Source: an uncultured Clostridium sp. (GTDB taxonomy: Bacteria; Bacillota; Clostridia; Lachnospirales; Lachnospiraceae). Taken from it: 5,316 nt of DNA. The stretch lies in NCBI GenBank assembly GCA_900552885.1, contig USBM01000161.1, positions 1 to 5,316 on the forward strand, read 5' to 3'. The notes beneath the pieces are model-generated. The model was not told the DNA's origin, searched no databases, and saw nothing but the letters and a program-made list of their open reading frames with translations. The position numbers and the translations under genes were made by a program. Shown piece after piece: positions 1 through 4,915 of the stretch (its first letter is position 1; the number at the start of each line of letters is the position of its first letter).

Positions 1-1
1 A

Positions 2-91
2 CAGGTTTATATGGTGGAATATTTACATGAGCCATGTAATCATGATCTTTTGAATAAGGTTCTGGATAATTACCTTTATTATAAGCGGTGA
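2..91 (+). CDS. C-terminal end of an unidentified protein (5' end outside window)
   Basis: The frame beginning at base 2 is open for 29 codons and ends at TGA 89-91. The visible tail is VYMVEYLHEP...LDNYLYYKR, rich in Tyr and Leu and ending in basic residues. Only 10 bases separate its stop from the reverse transcriptase ATG, and the RT ribosome site (GAGAAG, 90-95) overlaps this stop codon, so the two are probably co-transcribed and perhaps translationally coupled. I do not recognise the family; the fragment is too short to tell whether it is an RT accessory protein (for example an Avd-like four-helix protein of diversity-generating retroelements, which it does not obviously resemble) or an unrelated neighbour. 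The reading frame is inferred from openness, position and spacing only. Confidence 0.5.
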   Translation, partial: QVYMVEYLHEPCNHDLLNKVLDNYLYYKR

Positions 92-101
92 GAAGATTAG
101 T

Positions 102-1469
102 ATGGATATTTTAGAACAGAGTATGCAGGAAGAATGCTGGAACACATTCTTACAATATAAGATAGAACGGCAGCATTTATCGGCGAAGGAAGAGAAACAG
201 TTACGGGAATTCTTAGAGAAAAAGACATATATAGAGTGGGGCAAGCGGCTGATGGACGAGACGTATGTGTTGCCTTTGCCGGTTCGCAGGGAGATCAATA
301 AGGGTGGTTCTGCGAAGAAACGAGTGGTATATTCTTATCCTTATGAGCTGAATCAGATGTTAAAATTTGTTGCGTATGCATTGTATCGGTATGATGCGAT
401 ATTTGCGGATAATTGTTATGCGTTTCGCAGGGAATATGGGGTGAAGGATGCGATTTGGCGGATTCGTAGAACAAAAGGAATTGCAGACAAATATTGCCTG
501 AAGGTAGATGTACACAATTATTTTAACTCCATTGATGCAGACATTCTGCTGGAGAAATTATCTTTCTTACAGGAGCAGGATGGCCGGTTGTATGGCGTGT
601 TGAAGCAGCTGCTGACTGCGGACGCGGCACTTGTGATCGACGAACAGGGGAAGAATCACAAAGATAGGGGAAATGAGAACGCATCGGCAGAATGTGCAGT
701 CATCCGTGAGGAAGAAGACAACGATCATTGCAGGAAAGAGGAGATGGAATCCGGCAAGGTGATACGGGAGAAACGTGGAGCGATGGCGGGAACACCGGTT
801 TCCCCGTTCTTTGCCAATGTGTATTTGAAGGATGTGGATGCGTGGTTTGCCGATGAGGGGATTCTTTACTTTCGTTATTCGGATGATATTCTTATTTTTG
901 CAGATACATTAGGGAAATTGCAGTCTTATCAGGAAGTATTGTATTCAAAGCTGTCAGATCTTCGTCTGGAATTGAATCCGGATAAAGTGAAGATCAGCAG
1001 ACCTGGTGAAATGTGGGAATTTTTAGGATTCTGTTACCGGGATAGAAAAGTAGATCTGTCGGAGAATACGATCCGCAAGATGCAGCATAAGATCAAGCGA
1101 AAGGCAGAGTCTTTGCGCCGATGGCAGCGAAAGAAGGGGGTGTCCGGCGATAAGGCGGCAAAGGGATTTATCAAAGCGATGAATTATAAGTTCTTTGCGA
1201 AAGAGGATGGTACGGAATTTACCTGGTCTCGGTGGTTCTTTCCGAATCTCACAACTGATCAGGGATTGAAGATTGTGGATGCTTATATGCAGCAATATAT
1301 CCGGTATTGTGTCACAGGAAGACACTATAAGGGCAACTACCGGATTACATACGAACAGATGAAGGAGTGGGGATATCGCAGTTTGGTTGCGGAGTATTAT
1401 TCTTATAAGAAGCAGAGGATGATGCAGCCGGACAATTTGGTCACAGAAGAAAATAAGAGCAATAAATGA
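102..1469 (+). CDS. Reverse transcriptase (RNA-directed DNA polymerase), class unassigned, no maturase domain
   Basis: A 455-residue protein with the ordered motifs of a bacterial reverse transcriptase. Residues 104-121 (NCYAFRREYGVKDAIWRI) fit motif 2. Residues 134-144 (KVDVHNYFNSI) fit motif 3/A with catalytic D136. Residues 230-246 (GTPVSPFFANVYLKDVD) fit motif 4/B, and 257-266 (FRYSDDILIF) fit motif 5/C with D261 and D262. Residues 289-298 fit motif 6 and 305-312 (WEFLGFCY) motif 7. A basic helix at 325-346 and a Tyr-rich C-terminal region (361-436, with SRWFFPNLTTDQGLK and NYRITYEQMKEWGYRSL) follow as thumb and tail. No HNH endonuclease or recognisable group II maturase domain is present, and motif 4 has neither the QGG of group II introns nor the usual retron or DGR signature. 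Unusually, residues 176-226 are a charged, low-complexity stretch between motifs 3 and 4. The start follows GAGAAG six bases upstream. It may be a defence-type or otherwise uncharacterised RT; an RT activity is well supported, the biological role is not. Confidence 0.9.
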   Translation: MDILEQSMQEECWNTFLQYKIERQHLSAKEEKQLREFLEKKTYIEWGKRLMDETYVLPLPVRREINKGGSAKKRVVYSYPYELNQMLKFVAYALYRYDAIFADNCYAFRREYGVKDAIWRIRRTKGIADKYCLKVDVHNYFNSIDADILLEKLSFLQEQDGRLYGVLKQLLTADAALVIDEQGKNHKDRGNENASAECAVIREEEDNDHCRKEEMESGKVIREKRGAMAGTPVSPFFANVYLKDVDAWFADEGILYFRYSDDILIFADTLGKLQSYQEVLYSKLSDLRLELNPDKVKISRPGEMWEFLGFCYRDRKVDLSENTIRKMQHKIKRKAESLRRWQRKKGVSGDKAAKGFIKAMNYKFFAKEDGTEFTWSRWFFPNLTTDQGLKIVDAYMQQYIRYCVTGRHYKGNYRITYEQMKEWGYRSLVAEYYSYKKQRMMQPDNLVTEENKSNK

Positions 1470-1549
1470 TAGAAAATTTGAAGGAAAAGAACCGCAAACT
1501 ATTGAAAATGCTCAATTCATACAAAATTAGTGTGAAAAGTATGAAATAA
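1466..1549 (+). CDS. Possible 27-residue lysine-rich ORF overlapping the RT stop
   Basis: An ATG at 1466 overlaps the RT stop codon as ATGA, the classic arrangement for translational coupling, and runs 27 codons to TAA 1547-1549. The predicted peptide begins MIENLKEKNRKLLKMLNS and is strongly basic and probably helical. AAGAG at 1454-1458 lies seven bases before the ATG and is a weak ribosome site. The ORF ends just before the promoter of the next gene, so it uses most of the space left between the RT and the transporter. I know no family for it. It may be a chance ORF in AT-rich sequence; the overlap and the good fit to the gap are the only arguments for it. Confidence 0.25.
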   Translation: MIENLKEKNRKLLKMLNSYKISVKSMK

Positions 1550-1552
1550 TGC

Positions 1553-1581
1553 TTGCAATATAAAACACTGCTTGATATAAT
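1553..1581 (+). promoter_or_regulatory. Sigma-A type promoter for the CHR transporter
   Basis: TTGCAA (1553-1558) and a perfect TATAAT (1576-1581) are separated by 17 bases, and TGA just before the -10 gives an extended -10 (TGATATAAT). Transcription should begin near 1588, leaving an untranslated leader of about 140 bases before the transporter. No terminator is visible between the RT and this promoter, so RT transcripts could also read into the transporter. Confidence 0.75.
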
Positions 1582-1587
1582 GAACGC

Positions 1588-1727
1588 ATAAGCACGAATG
1601 CAACTTTTGAAGTCAAGCATGAGCAGCTTGCGGGTCAATGATTGACAAAAAAGTTATATGAGTGCAATACATCATATATGAGCAGAAAGGCTGATAAGCT
1701 TTATATTAAGTGGGAAAGAAGAACAGT
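1588..1727 (+). promoter_or_regulatory. Structured 5' leader of the CHR transporter gene
   Basis: The predicted leader holds a hairpin with stem CAAGC (1614-1618)/GCTTG (1626-1630) and, three bases on, an exact dyad GTCAATGATTGAC (1634-1646) followed by a run of six A (1647-1652). The second half of the dyad overlaps a TTGACA (1642-1647), which has no good -10 at 16-18 bases. A 10-bp palindrome TCATATATGA lies at 1672-1681. The dyad could be an operator or an RNA stem with a short loop. It is not a plus-strand terminator because A, not T, follows. No known riboswitch class is recognisable. Confidence 0.35.
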
Positions 1728-3176
1728 ATGAATAAGAAGTTTATTCCGTATTTGTTATCTATGGCTAAGGTTGGCTGTATCGGTTTCGGTGGAGGAAGCA
1801 TTTTAATTCCTGTCATTGAAGACGAGGTGGTAACAAAGGCGAAGATCGACACAAAAGAACAATATGAAAAGGATGTAATCGTTGCCAGCATTACACCGGG
1901 AGCTCTTCCGGTTGAGATATCGGCATCGTTTGGACGAAGGAATTTCGGAATCCTTGGAATGGTGTTAGGAGCATTGTGCATGGCATTACCGGGAGCCCTT
2001 GCAACGGTGTTGTTGCTTAGTGCGTTTTCTATGGTGCAGGATAGTGTGCTTCGGGTGATCGAATGTCTGACGATCGGTGTGGCAGCATTTATTATTCTGC
2101 TGTTAACCAGATACATCTATTCTGTACATAAGCGGCGTGCGGAAAAGGGACGTAACCAGATGATCAAATCGATCGGTGTTATGATTGCTGTATTTATCCT
2201 GGTTGGTGGTAAGAATGTGTATCGGATTCTGGGACTTAGCGGAACTCCGGTCTTTGCAGTTTCTACCGTGCAGTTGCTGGCATTGGTATTCTTCTTTGTG
2301 TTCTATACGAGGGGGGAATATACACCAAAGCACCTGATTGTGAGCGGTATATTGGGGCTTTTGTTCCTGCTTGGCAATGGTAAAGGACAGCATTTGATCT
2401 CTGCTACGGCACTTAATGTTGTGAAGATCGTGATGATCGTGTTGTCGATCTATGGTCTGATTATCAGTATGCGTAAAACGAAGTACGATTTCAAGATTGA
2501 TAAAGGCTCGTTACTCAAGGATCTGGTAGTATGGATCGGTATTATTACCGTTGTGGCAGTTATCACGGGGCTTTTTTATCCGGATGTGGTATCATTTATT
2601 CTGCGAGGCGGACTGTCCGTTCTGATGTCGTTTGGCGGTGGGGATGCCTATCTGACGATTGCAGACGGTATCTTTATTGAAAGTGGAATGGTTACGCAGC
2701 AGCAGTTCTACGGACAGTTGGTATCCGTTGTGAATATCCTTCCGGGATCGATTCTTTGTAAGACACTTTCCGGTATTGGTTACTTTGTGGGGCAGAATGT
2801 AGGCGGTTCCATGGGGGCATCCCTGCTGTTTGCATTGCTTGGATTTGTGATCAGTATGGCAGTATCATGCGGTTTCTTTAGTATTGTGTATTATCTGTAT
2901 GATGCATTTATTCATCTGAACATCTTCCAGACAATCAGCCATTGGATCGCACCTGTTATTGCAGGACTTTTGATTAACATTATGATGTCTTTGTGCAGCC
3001 AGTGCATGAATCTCGGGGAGGGACTTGGTGTGTCAGGCGTATCTGTTCTCGTTGCATTGCTTGTCGGCTATGCAGCAGATTTCTTCCTGACCTGGAAGTT
3101 CCGGTTGAATTCTATGATGATATTGGTGCTGAATCTTGCAGTAACACTTGGGGTGTATTTCCTCGTTCTGATATAA
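1728..3176 (+). CDS. CHR-family (chromate transporter-like) membrane protein, fused two-domain form
   Basis: A hydrophobic protein of 482 residues if started at ATG 1728, which has GGAAAGAAG (1713-1721) upstream; an in-frame GTG at 1710 lacks a ribosome site and is less likely. It belongs to the CHR ion transporter family (chromate/sulfate antiport is the role known for characterised members) and is of the long type with two homologous halves. The N-terminal half has the family signature KVGCIGFGGGS near residues 14-24 with a following Pro/Glu (IPVIEDE), then a SITPGALP motif (54-61) and GRRNFGILG. The second half repeats it as SFGGGDAYLTIADG (301-314), then VVNILPGS (334-341) and GIGYFVG. 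About ten to twelve membrane segments are apparent, with a charged loop near 134-146 between helices. The proline motifs differ from the usual LPGP, so the substrate is uncertain. It has its own promoter and structured leader; the nearest downstream terminator is over 300 bases away. Confidence 0.9.
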   Translation: MNKKFIPYLLSMAKVGCIGFGGGSILIPVIEDEVVTKAKIDTKEQYEKDVIVASITPGALPVEISASFGRRNFGILGMVLGALCMALPGALATVLLLSAFSMVQDSVLRVIECLTIGVAAFIILLLTRYIYSVHKRRAEKGRNQMIKSIGVMIAVFILVGGKNVYRILGLSGTPVFAVSTVQLLALVFFFVFYTRGEYTPKHLIVSGILGLLFLLGNGKGQHLISATALNVVKIVMIVLSIYGLIISMRKTKYDFKIDKGSLLKDLVVWIGIITVVAVITGLFYPDVVSFILRGGLSVLMSFGGGDAYLTIADGIFIESGMVTQQQFYGQLVSVVNILPGSILCKTLSGIGYFVGQNVGGSMGASLLFALLGFVISMAVSCGFFSIVYYLYDAFIHLNIFQTISHWIAPVIAGLLINIMMSLCSQCMNLGEGLGVSGVSVLVALLVGYAADFFLTWKFRLNSMMILVLNLAVTLGVYFLVLI

Positions 3177-3220
3177 AAATTACCGTTGCACAGCGCAAGT
3201 GACGGACGCACATGTGTTAG

Positions 3221-3325
3221 GTTGTGCCTATCGCCACGCCCGAAGCCGCATCAGGCGTTAATAGGCTCCGGAACTTTGTAGCACAGTTTACAGAGGAAAA
3301 CGAGTTTCTGGAAAAGCAATTGTGA
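3221..3325 (+). pseudogene. Possible C-terminal remnant of a lost gene
   Basis: After a stop at 3218-3220 this frame is open for 34 codons and ends with TGA 3323-3325. The last part reads RLRNFVAQFTEENEFLEKQL, with acidic, coiled-coil-like composition and codon choices that look like real coding sequence rather than intergenic DNA. There is no ATG and no ribosome site; a GTG at 3224 is the only candidate start. I do not recognise the protein. It may equally be a chance open frame across a structured 3' untranslated region. Confidence 0.2.
3226..3266 (+). other. GC-rich hairpin downstream of the transporter gene
   Basis: GCCTAT (3226-3231) pairs with ATAGGC (3261-3266), and inside it CGCC (3232-3235) pairs with GGCG (3254-3257), with a three-base bulge TTA on the right side and an 18-base loop. 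No T run follows, so it is not a standard terminator. It sits in a block visibly richer in GC than its surroundings. It could be a folded 3' end of the transporter message or the end structure of a lost mobile element; neither can be decided here. Confidence 0.4.
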
Positions 3326-3489
3326 AATAAATTACATAATTTTCCTGTTTTCGTACACATTGATTACATGTGCTTCTTATAACATATAACATGTCGACAG
3401 AAGATAGCATGTGAATGGGAATTGTGTAAGAACCCGGTGACAATATTCAGGGATAGAGCAAAGAAAAGGGTAAGTGAATAGGGTGTAAT

Positions 3490-3536
3490 AACAACTGGTG
3501 CATTTTGATAATTAGAAGAAATGCACCAGTTGTTTT
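3490..3536 (+). terminator. Strong hairpin terminator, 16-bp perfect stem
   Basis: AACAACTGGTGCATTT (3490-3505) and its exact reverse complement (3519-3534) enclose a 13-base loop, followed by a T-rich tail (TTTTCTTC, with TTTT at 3533-3536). It most likely ends transcripts that come through from the transporter, giving a 3' untranslated region of over 300 bases. The tail is short and broken by C, so efficiency is uncertain. The stem starts and ends with A/T pairs, so some activity on the other strand is possible. Confidence 0.7.
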
Positions 3537-3763
3537 CTTCGGCTATGTCGGACAGTTTGGTAGGAAGTATTGTATCGATTGTTAGTGCAGTTACTCCGAA
3601 GATGGATGAGTAGTATGTAGAAGATAGCAACGTATAGAAGGTGGTATGAGGTGGATATTCAATCTGCATTGTACCGCCCTTTGTGCGTATATGGGATAAA
3701 TGTATCCATTACAGGATGGAAGATAGTCAGTCTGATCGTAGTGAGAATTGGTAAAAATAGTCT

Positions 3764-3792
3764 TAGACGAAGCTGTAATTATATGGTAAAAT
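3764..3792 (+). promoter_or_regulatory. Promoter for the small membrane ORF
   Basis: TAGACG (3764-3769) lies 17 bases before TAAAAT (3787-3792), and the -10 is preceded by TGG, giving an extended -10 element that can compensate for the weak -35. Predicted start near 3799, about 30 bases before the ATG at 3830. Confidence 0.5.
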
Positions 3793-3813
3793 GATAAAAA
3801 TAAGCGTTGTAGT

Positions 3814-3820
3814 AAGGAGG
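3814..3820 (+). promoter_or_regulatory. Consensus ribosome binding site fixing the start at 3830
   Basis: AAGGAGG, nine bases before ATG 3830. It rules out the in-frame ATG at 3791, which lies upstream of it and has no ribosome site. Confidence 0.8.
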
Positions 3821-3829
3821 TTATCTAGT

Positions 3830-3973
3830 ATGTTGCATAGGAAAGATCGCTCGGGTATTGCACGTTCAAATACGGGAAGTGTAATTACATATGCGGTATT
3901 GGTAGCAATATTGGAGATTTGTTGTATGATGTTCCCGCTAATTTTAAAAAACAGCGGATATTTCCTCCGATAA
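3830..3973 (+). CDS. Small one-pass membrane ORF, probably chimeric (47 residues)
   Basis: A perfect AAGGAGG and an extended -10 promoter point to ATG 3830. The product starts MLHRKDRSGIARSNTGSVIT, a basic, hydrophilic stretch of about 20 residues, followed by a hydrophobic segment (about residues 20-40) and a short tail. This looks like the start of a membrane-anchored or exported protein in the N-in orientation. The last 16 or so codons, from about 3924, are the antisense of the S66 peptidase gene, so this 3' part is unlikely to be native: the original gene was probably longer and was cut at the junction. Translation initiation signals are strong; whether a stable 47-residue protein is made is unknown. 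I do not recognise the family. Confidence 0.5.
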   Translation: MLHRKDRSGIARSNTGSVITYAVLVAILEICCMMFPLILKNSGYFLR

Positions 3974-4484
3974 GTACGCCCTTCATTTCTTCGCCACGTA
4001 CAAATTCGTAATCTATATCGTATAAATCATCGCTTTCTCCGCTTAACACCATTTCAAGGTCTGCTTTCTGCCTTTCCCCATATCCGGTAATAATATTTCT
4101 TATCTGGTACAGGTATGTGCAGATTCCCGTCTTGCAATATATGGCATTAAGAAGGGTGGTAAGATCACTGTATCCGAAAACCGGTTTACCATTCTCTTCT
4201 AACATATCGTAATCAACATAATCAAGAATTTCATTAGCGGAATCGCCTCCGGATATATCAAAAACAACTTTAATTTCCGGATTCCGGACCATTTCATTAA
4301 AAACATCTGCCCTGTCTCTGCTGCTAAGTGTTCTGTTTTCCTTAGTACAGTATATATTACCAATTACCGCCTTATAGCCCATATCATACAGGCTGTTTTC
4401 AACCTCATCGATTACCTCATGATTATCATTTGGAAATCCATCAGAGCAGGCCACAAGCCCCACCGAATCTCCTTTATCCAACAT
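3885..4484 (-). pseudogene. Truncated S66-family peptidase (LD-carboxypeptidase / MccF type)
   Basis: The 199-codon frame starts at ATG 4484-4482 with AAGGAG (4492-4497 on the complement) at ideal distance. The S66 family cleaves tetrapeptide L,D bonds in murein recycling or inactivates microcin C-type compounds. Family marks are VGLVACSDG (8-16), VFDISGGDSANE (74-85), the nucleophile motif GYSDLT (104-109, Ser106), NAIYCKTG (113-120) and GVLIGGNIRCFLKLAGTSY (169-187). Family members are usually about 300 residues and use a Ser-Glu-His triad; the Glu and His lie in the C-terminal half, which is missing. Similarity stops at about residue 187 (near base 3924), and the last dozen codons are read from unrelated sequence before TAA 3887-3885. 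The gene overlaps the plus-strand small ORF tail to tail. It lies just downstream of a tRNA-Leu and its terminator and has no clear promoter of its own. The protein is expected to be inactive. Confidence 0.85.
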
Positions 4485-4517
4485 TTTAAATCTCCTTTGC
4501 TTTTACAAATTTATATT

Positions 4518-4546
4518 AAAAAAAGGTCATGTCATAAACACGACCT
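4518..4546 (-). terminator. Rho-independent terminator of the tRNA-Leu(AAG) gene
   Basis: On the minus strand AGGTCGTG (4546-4539) pairs with CATGACCT (4531-4524), eight pairs including one G-T, with a seven-base loop, followed by a run of seven T overlapping the stem end (4524-4518). It lies ten bases past the tRNA discriminator base and 33 bases before the S66 peptidase start codon, so it would limit read-through into that gene. Confidence 0.85.
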
Positions 4547-4555
4547 CATTAATAG

Positions 4556-4640
4556 TGCAGTCGGCGGGACTTGAACCCGCACCCAAGCAATATGGACTAG
4601 ATCCTTAGTCTAGCGCGTATGCCAATTCCGCCACGTCTGC
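4556..4640 (-). tRNA. tRNA-Leu, anticodon AAG
   Basis: A class II tRNA with long variable arm, read on the minus strand. The acceptor begins GCAGACG and ends CGACTGC plus discriminator A (complement of 4556). The T arm is GCGGG-TTCAAGT-CCCGC. The anticodon stem is CTAGA/TCTAG around the loop CTAAGGA, so bases 34-36 are AAG. The variable arm has a CCA/TGG stem, and A73 plus the long arm fit leucine identity. CCA is not encoded. A34 is normally deaminated to inosine, which would read CUU, CUC and CUA codons. One acceptor position (5-68) is A against A, a mismatch that is T-A in the sister tRNA at 4778. The rest of the first 28 bases is identical to that sister gene. Confidence 0.9.
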
Positions 4641-4674
4641 TTAAATGTGTCGCCAATCACCAGCGACGTATTGT

Positions 4675-4703
4675 ATATTATCATATCAGGAATATAATTG
4701 CAA
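4675..4703 (-). promoter_or_regulatory. Promoter of the tRNA-Leu(AAG) gene
   Basis: On the minus strand TTGCAA (4703-4698) is followed after 17 bases by TAATAT (4680-4675), with TGA before it as an extended -10. The start would be near 4668, giving a leader of about 28 bases. That leader contains a hairpin with stem GTCGC/GCGAC (4667-4663 and 4653-4649 on the minus strand), removed when the tRNA is matured. Confidence 0.65.
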
Positions 4704-4735
4704 GTATTTTTTAAAATTTATTTTTACCAAAAAGA

Positions 4736-4764
4736 TTGACATTAAAATTAAGCAATGCTAAAAT
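4736..4764 (+). promoter_or_regulatory. Promoter of the tRNA-Leu(CAG) gene
   Basis: A perfect TTGACA (4736-4741), a 17-base spacer and TAAAAT (4759-4764), preceded by TGC as an extended -10. Transcription should start near 4771, about seven bases before the mature tRNA. It is the strongest-looking promoter on the right side of the window, as expected for a stable RNA. Confidence 0.85.
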
Positions 4765-4777
4765 AATATAGTTGTTT

Positions 4778-4861
4778 GCAGTCGTGGCGGAATTGGCATA
4801 CGCGCATGATTCAGGTTCATGTCCGGGTTTCCGGGTGTGGGTTCAAGTCCCATCGACTGCA
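4778..4861 (+). tRNA. tRNA-Leu, anticodon CAG
   Basis: A class II tRNA with fully paired acceptor GCAGTCG/CGACTGC, discriminator A at 4861 and no encoded CCA. The anticodon stem CATGA/TCATG encloses TTCAGGT, giving CAG, which reads CUG leucine codons. The variable arm is CCGG-GTTT-CCGG and the T arm GTGGG-TTCAAGT-CCCAT. The D arm (TGGCGGAATTGGCATACGCG) is identical to that of the minus-strand tRNA-Leu, so the pair probably arose by duplication. Confidence 0.97.
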
Positions 4862-4873
4862 CTGATAATTTTT

Positions 4874-4901
4874 GGCTCATGTACATACATGGGTCTTTTT
4901 T
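4874..4901 (+). terminator. Rho-independent terminator of the tRNA-Leu(CAG) gene
   Basis: GGCTCATGT (4874-4882) and ACATGGGTC (4887-4895) form a stem of mostly nine pairs (one C-C mismatch and two G-T pairs) with a four-base loop, followed by TTTTTT (4896-4901). It lies 12 bases past the tRNA and only 14 bases before the next start codon, so it could act as a leaky terminator or attenuator for the HD-domain gene. Confidence 0.8.
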
Positions 4902-4915
4902 GTTGAAAGGATATT

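Larger units (their letters stand above)
3177..3829. other. 653-base gene-poor region between the transporter and a small ORF
   Basis: No convincing intact gene is visible. From left to right it holds a GC-richer block (about 3181-3275) with a hairpin and a possible C-terminal gene remnant ending at 3325, AT-rich sequence without recognisable signals (3326-3489), a strong terminator-like hairpin (3490-3536), sequence with only very short ORFs (3540-3760), and the promoter of the small ORF at 3830. The mixture of base composition and fragmentary ORFs suggests decayed or rearranged DNA; this is inference. Confidence 0.5.

Noticed and set aside
1023..1325. Minus-strand open frame inside the RT gene.
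   Set aside because: It overlaps conserved RT motif 7 and thumb coding sequence, has no ribosome site and no recognisable protein; it is a shadow frame. The other antisense frames in the RT and transporter genes were rejected for the same reason.
1642..1670. TTGACA at 1642 as a second promoter for the transporter.
   Set aside because: No acceptable -10 lies at 16-18 bases (CAATAC at best), and the promoter at 1553-1581 is far better. The TTGACA is better explained as half of the dyad.
1470..1709. Template repeat of a diversity-generating retroelement or a retron ncRNA next to the RT.
   Set aside because: No repeated segment with A-specific differences and no retron-like inverted repeat pair is seen near the RT within the window. 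The upstream side is cut off, so this is only a rejection for the visible part.
2993..3202. Plus-strand open frame overlapping the end of the transporter.
   Set aside because: It is out of frame with a well-supported membrane protein, and its Cys/Arg-rich product looks like a frame-shifted reading of hydrophobic codons.
3521..3613. A 30-codon ORF starting in the right arm of the 16-bp hairpin (MHQLFSSAMSDSLVGSIVSI...).
   Set aside because: It has a hydrophobic middle and coding-like codons, but no ribosome site, and its ATG is buried in a terminator-like stem. Chance or a remnant is more likely.
3646..3699. A 17-codon ORF preceded by a GAAGGTGG purine stretch.
   Set aside because: The purine stretch ends one base before the ATG, too close to act as a ribosome site, and the ORF is very short.
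4649..4670. Hairpin in the tRNA-Leu(AAG) leader considered as a T-box or regulatory RNA.
   Set aside because: Only five Watson-Crick pairs plus wobble pairs, no T-box sequence and a leader of about 28 bases. It is probably just part of the precursor.
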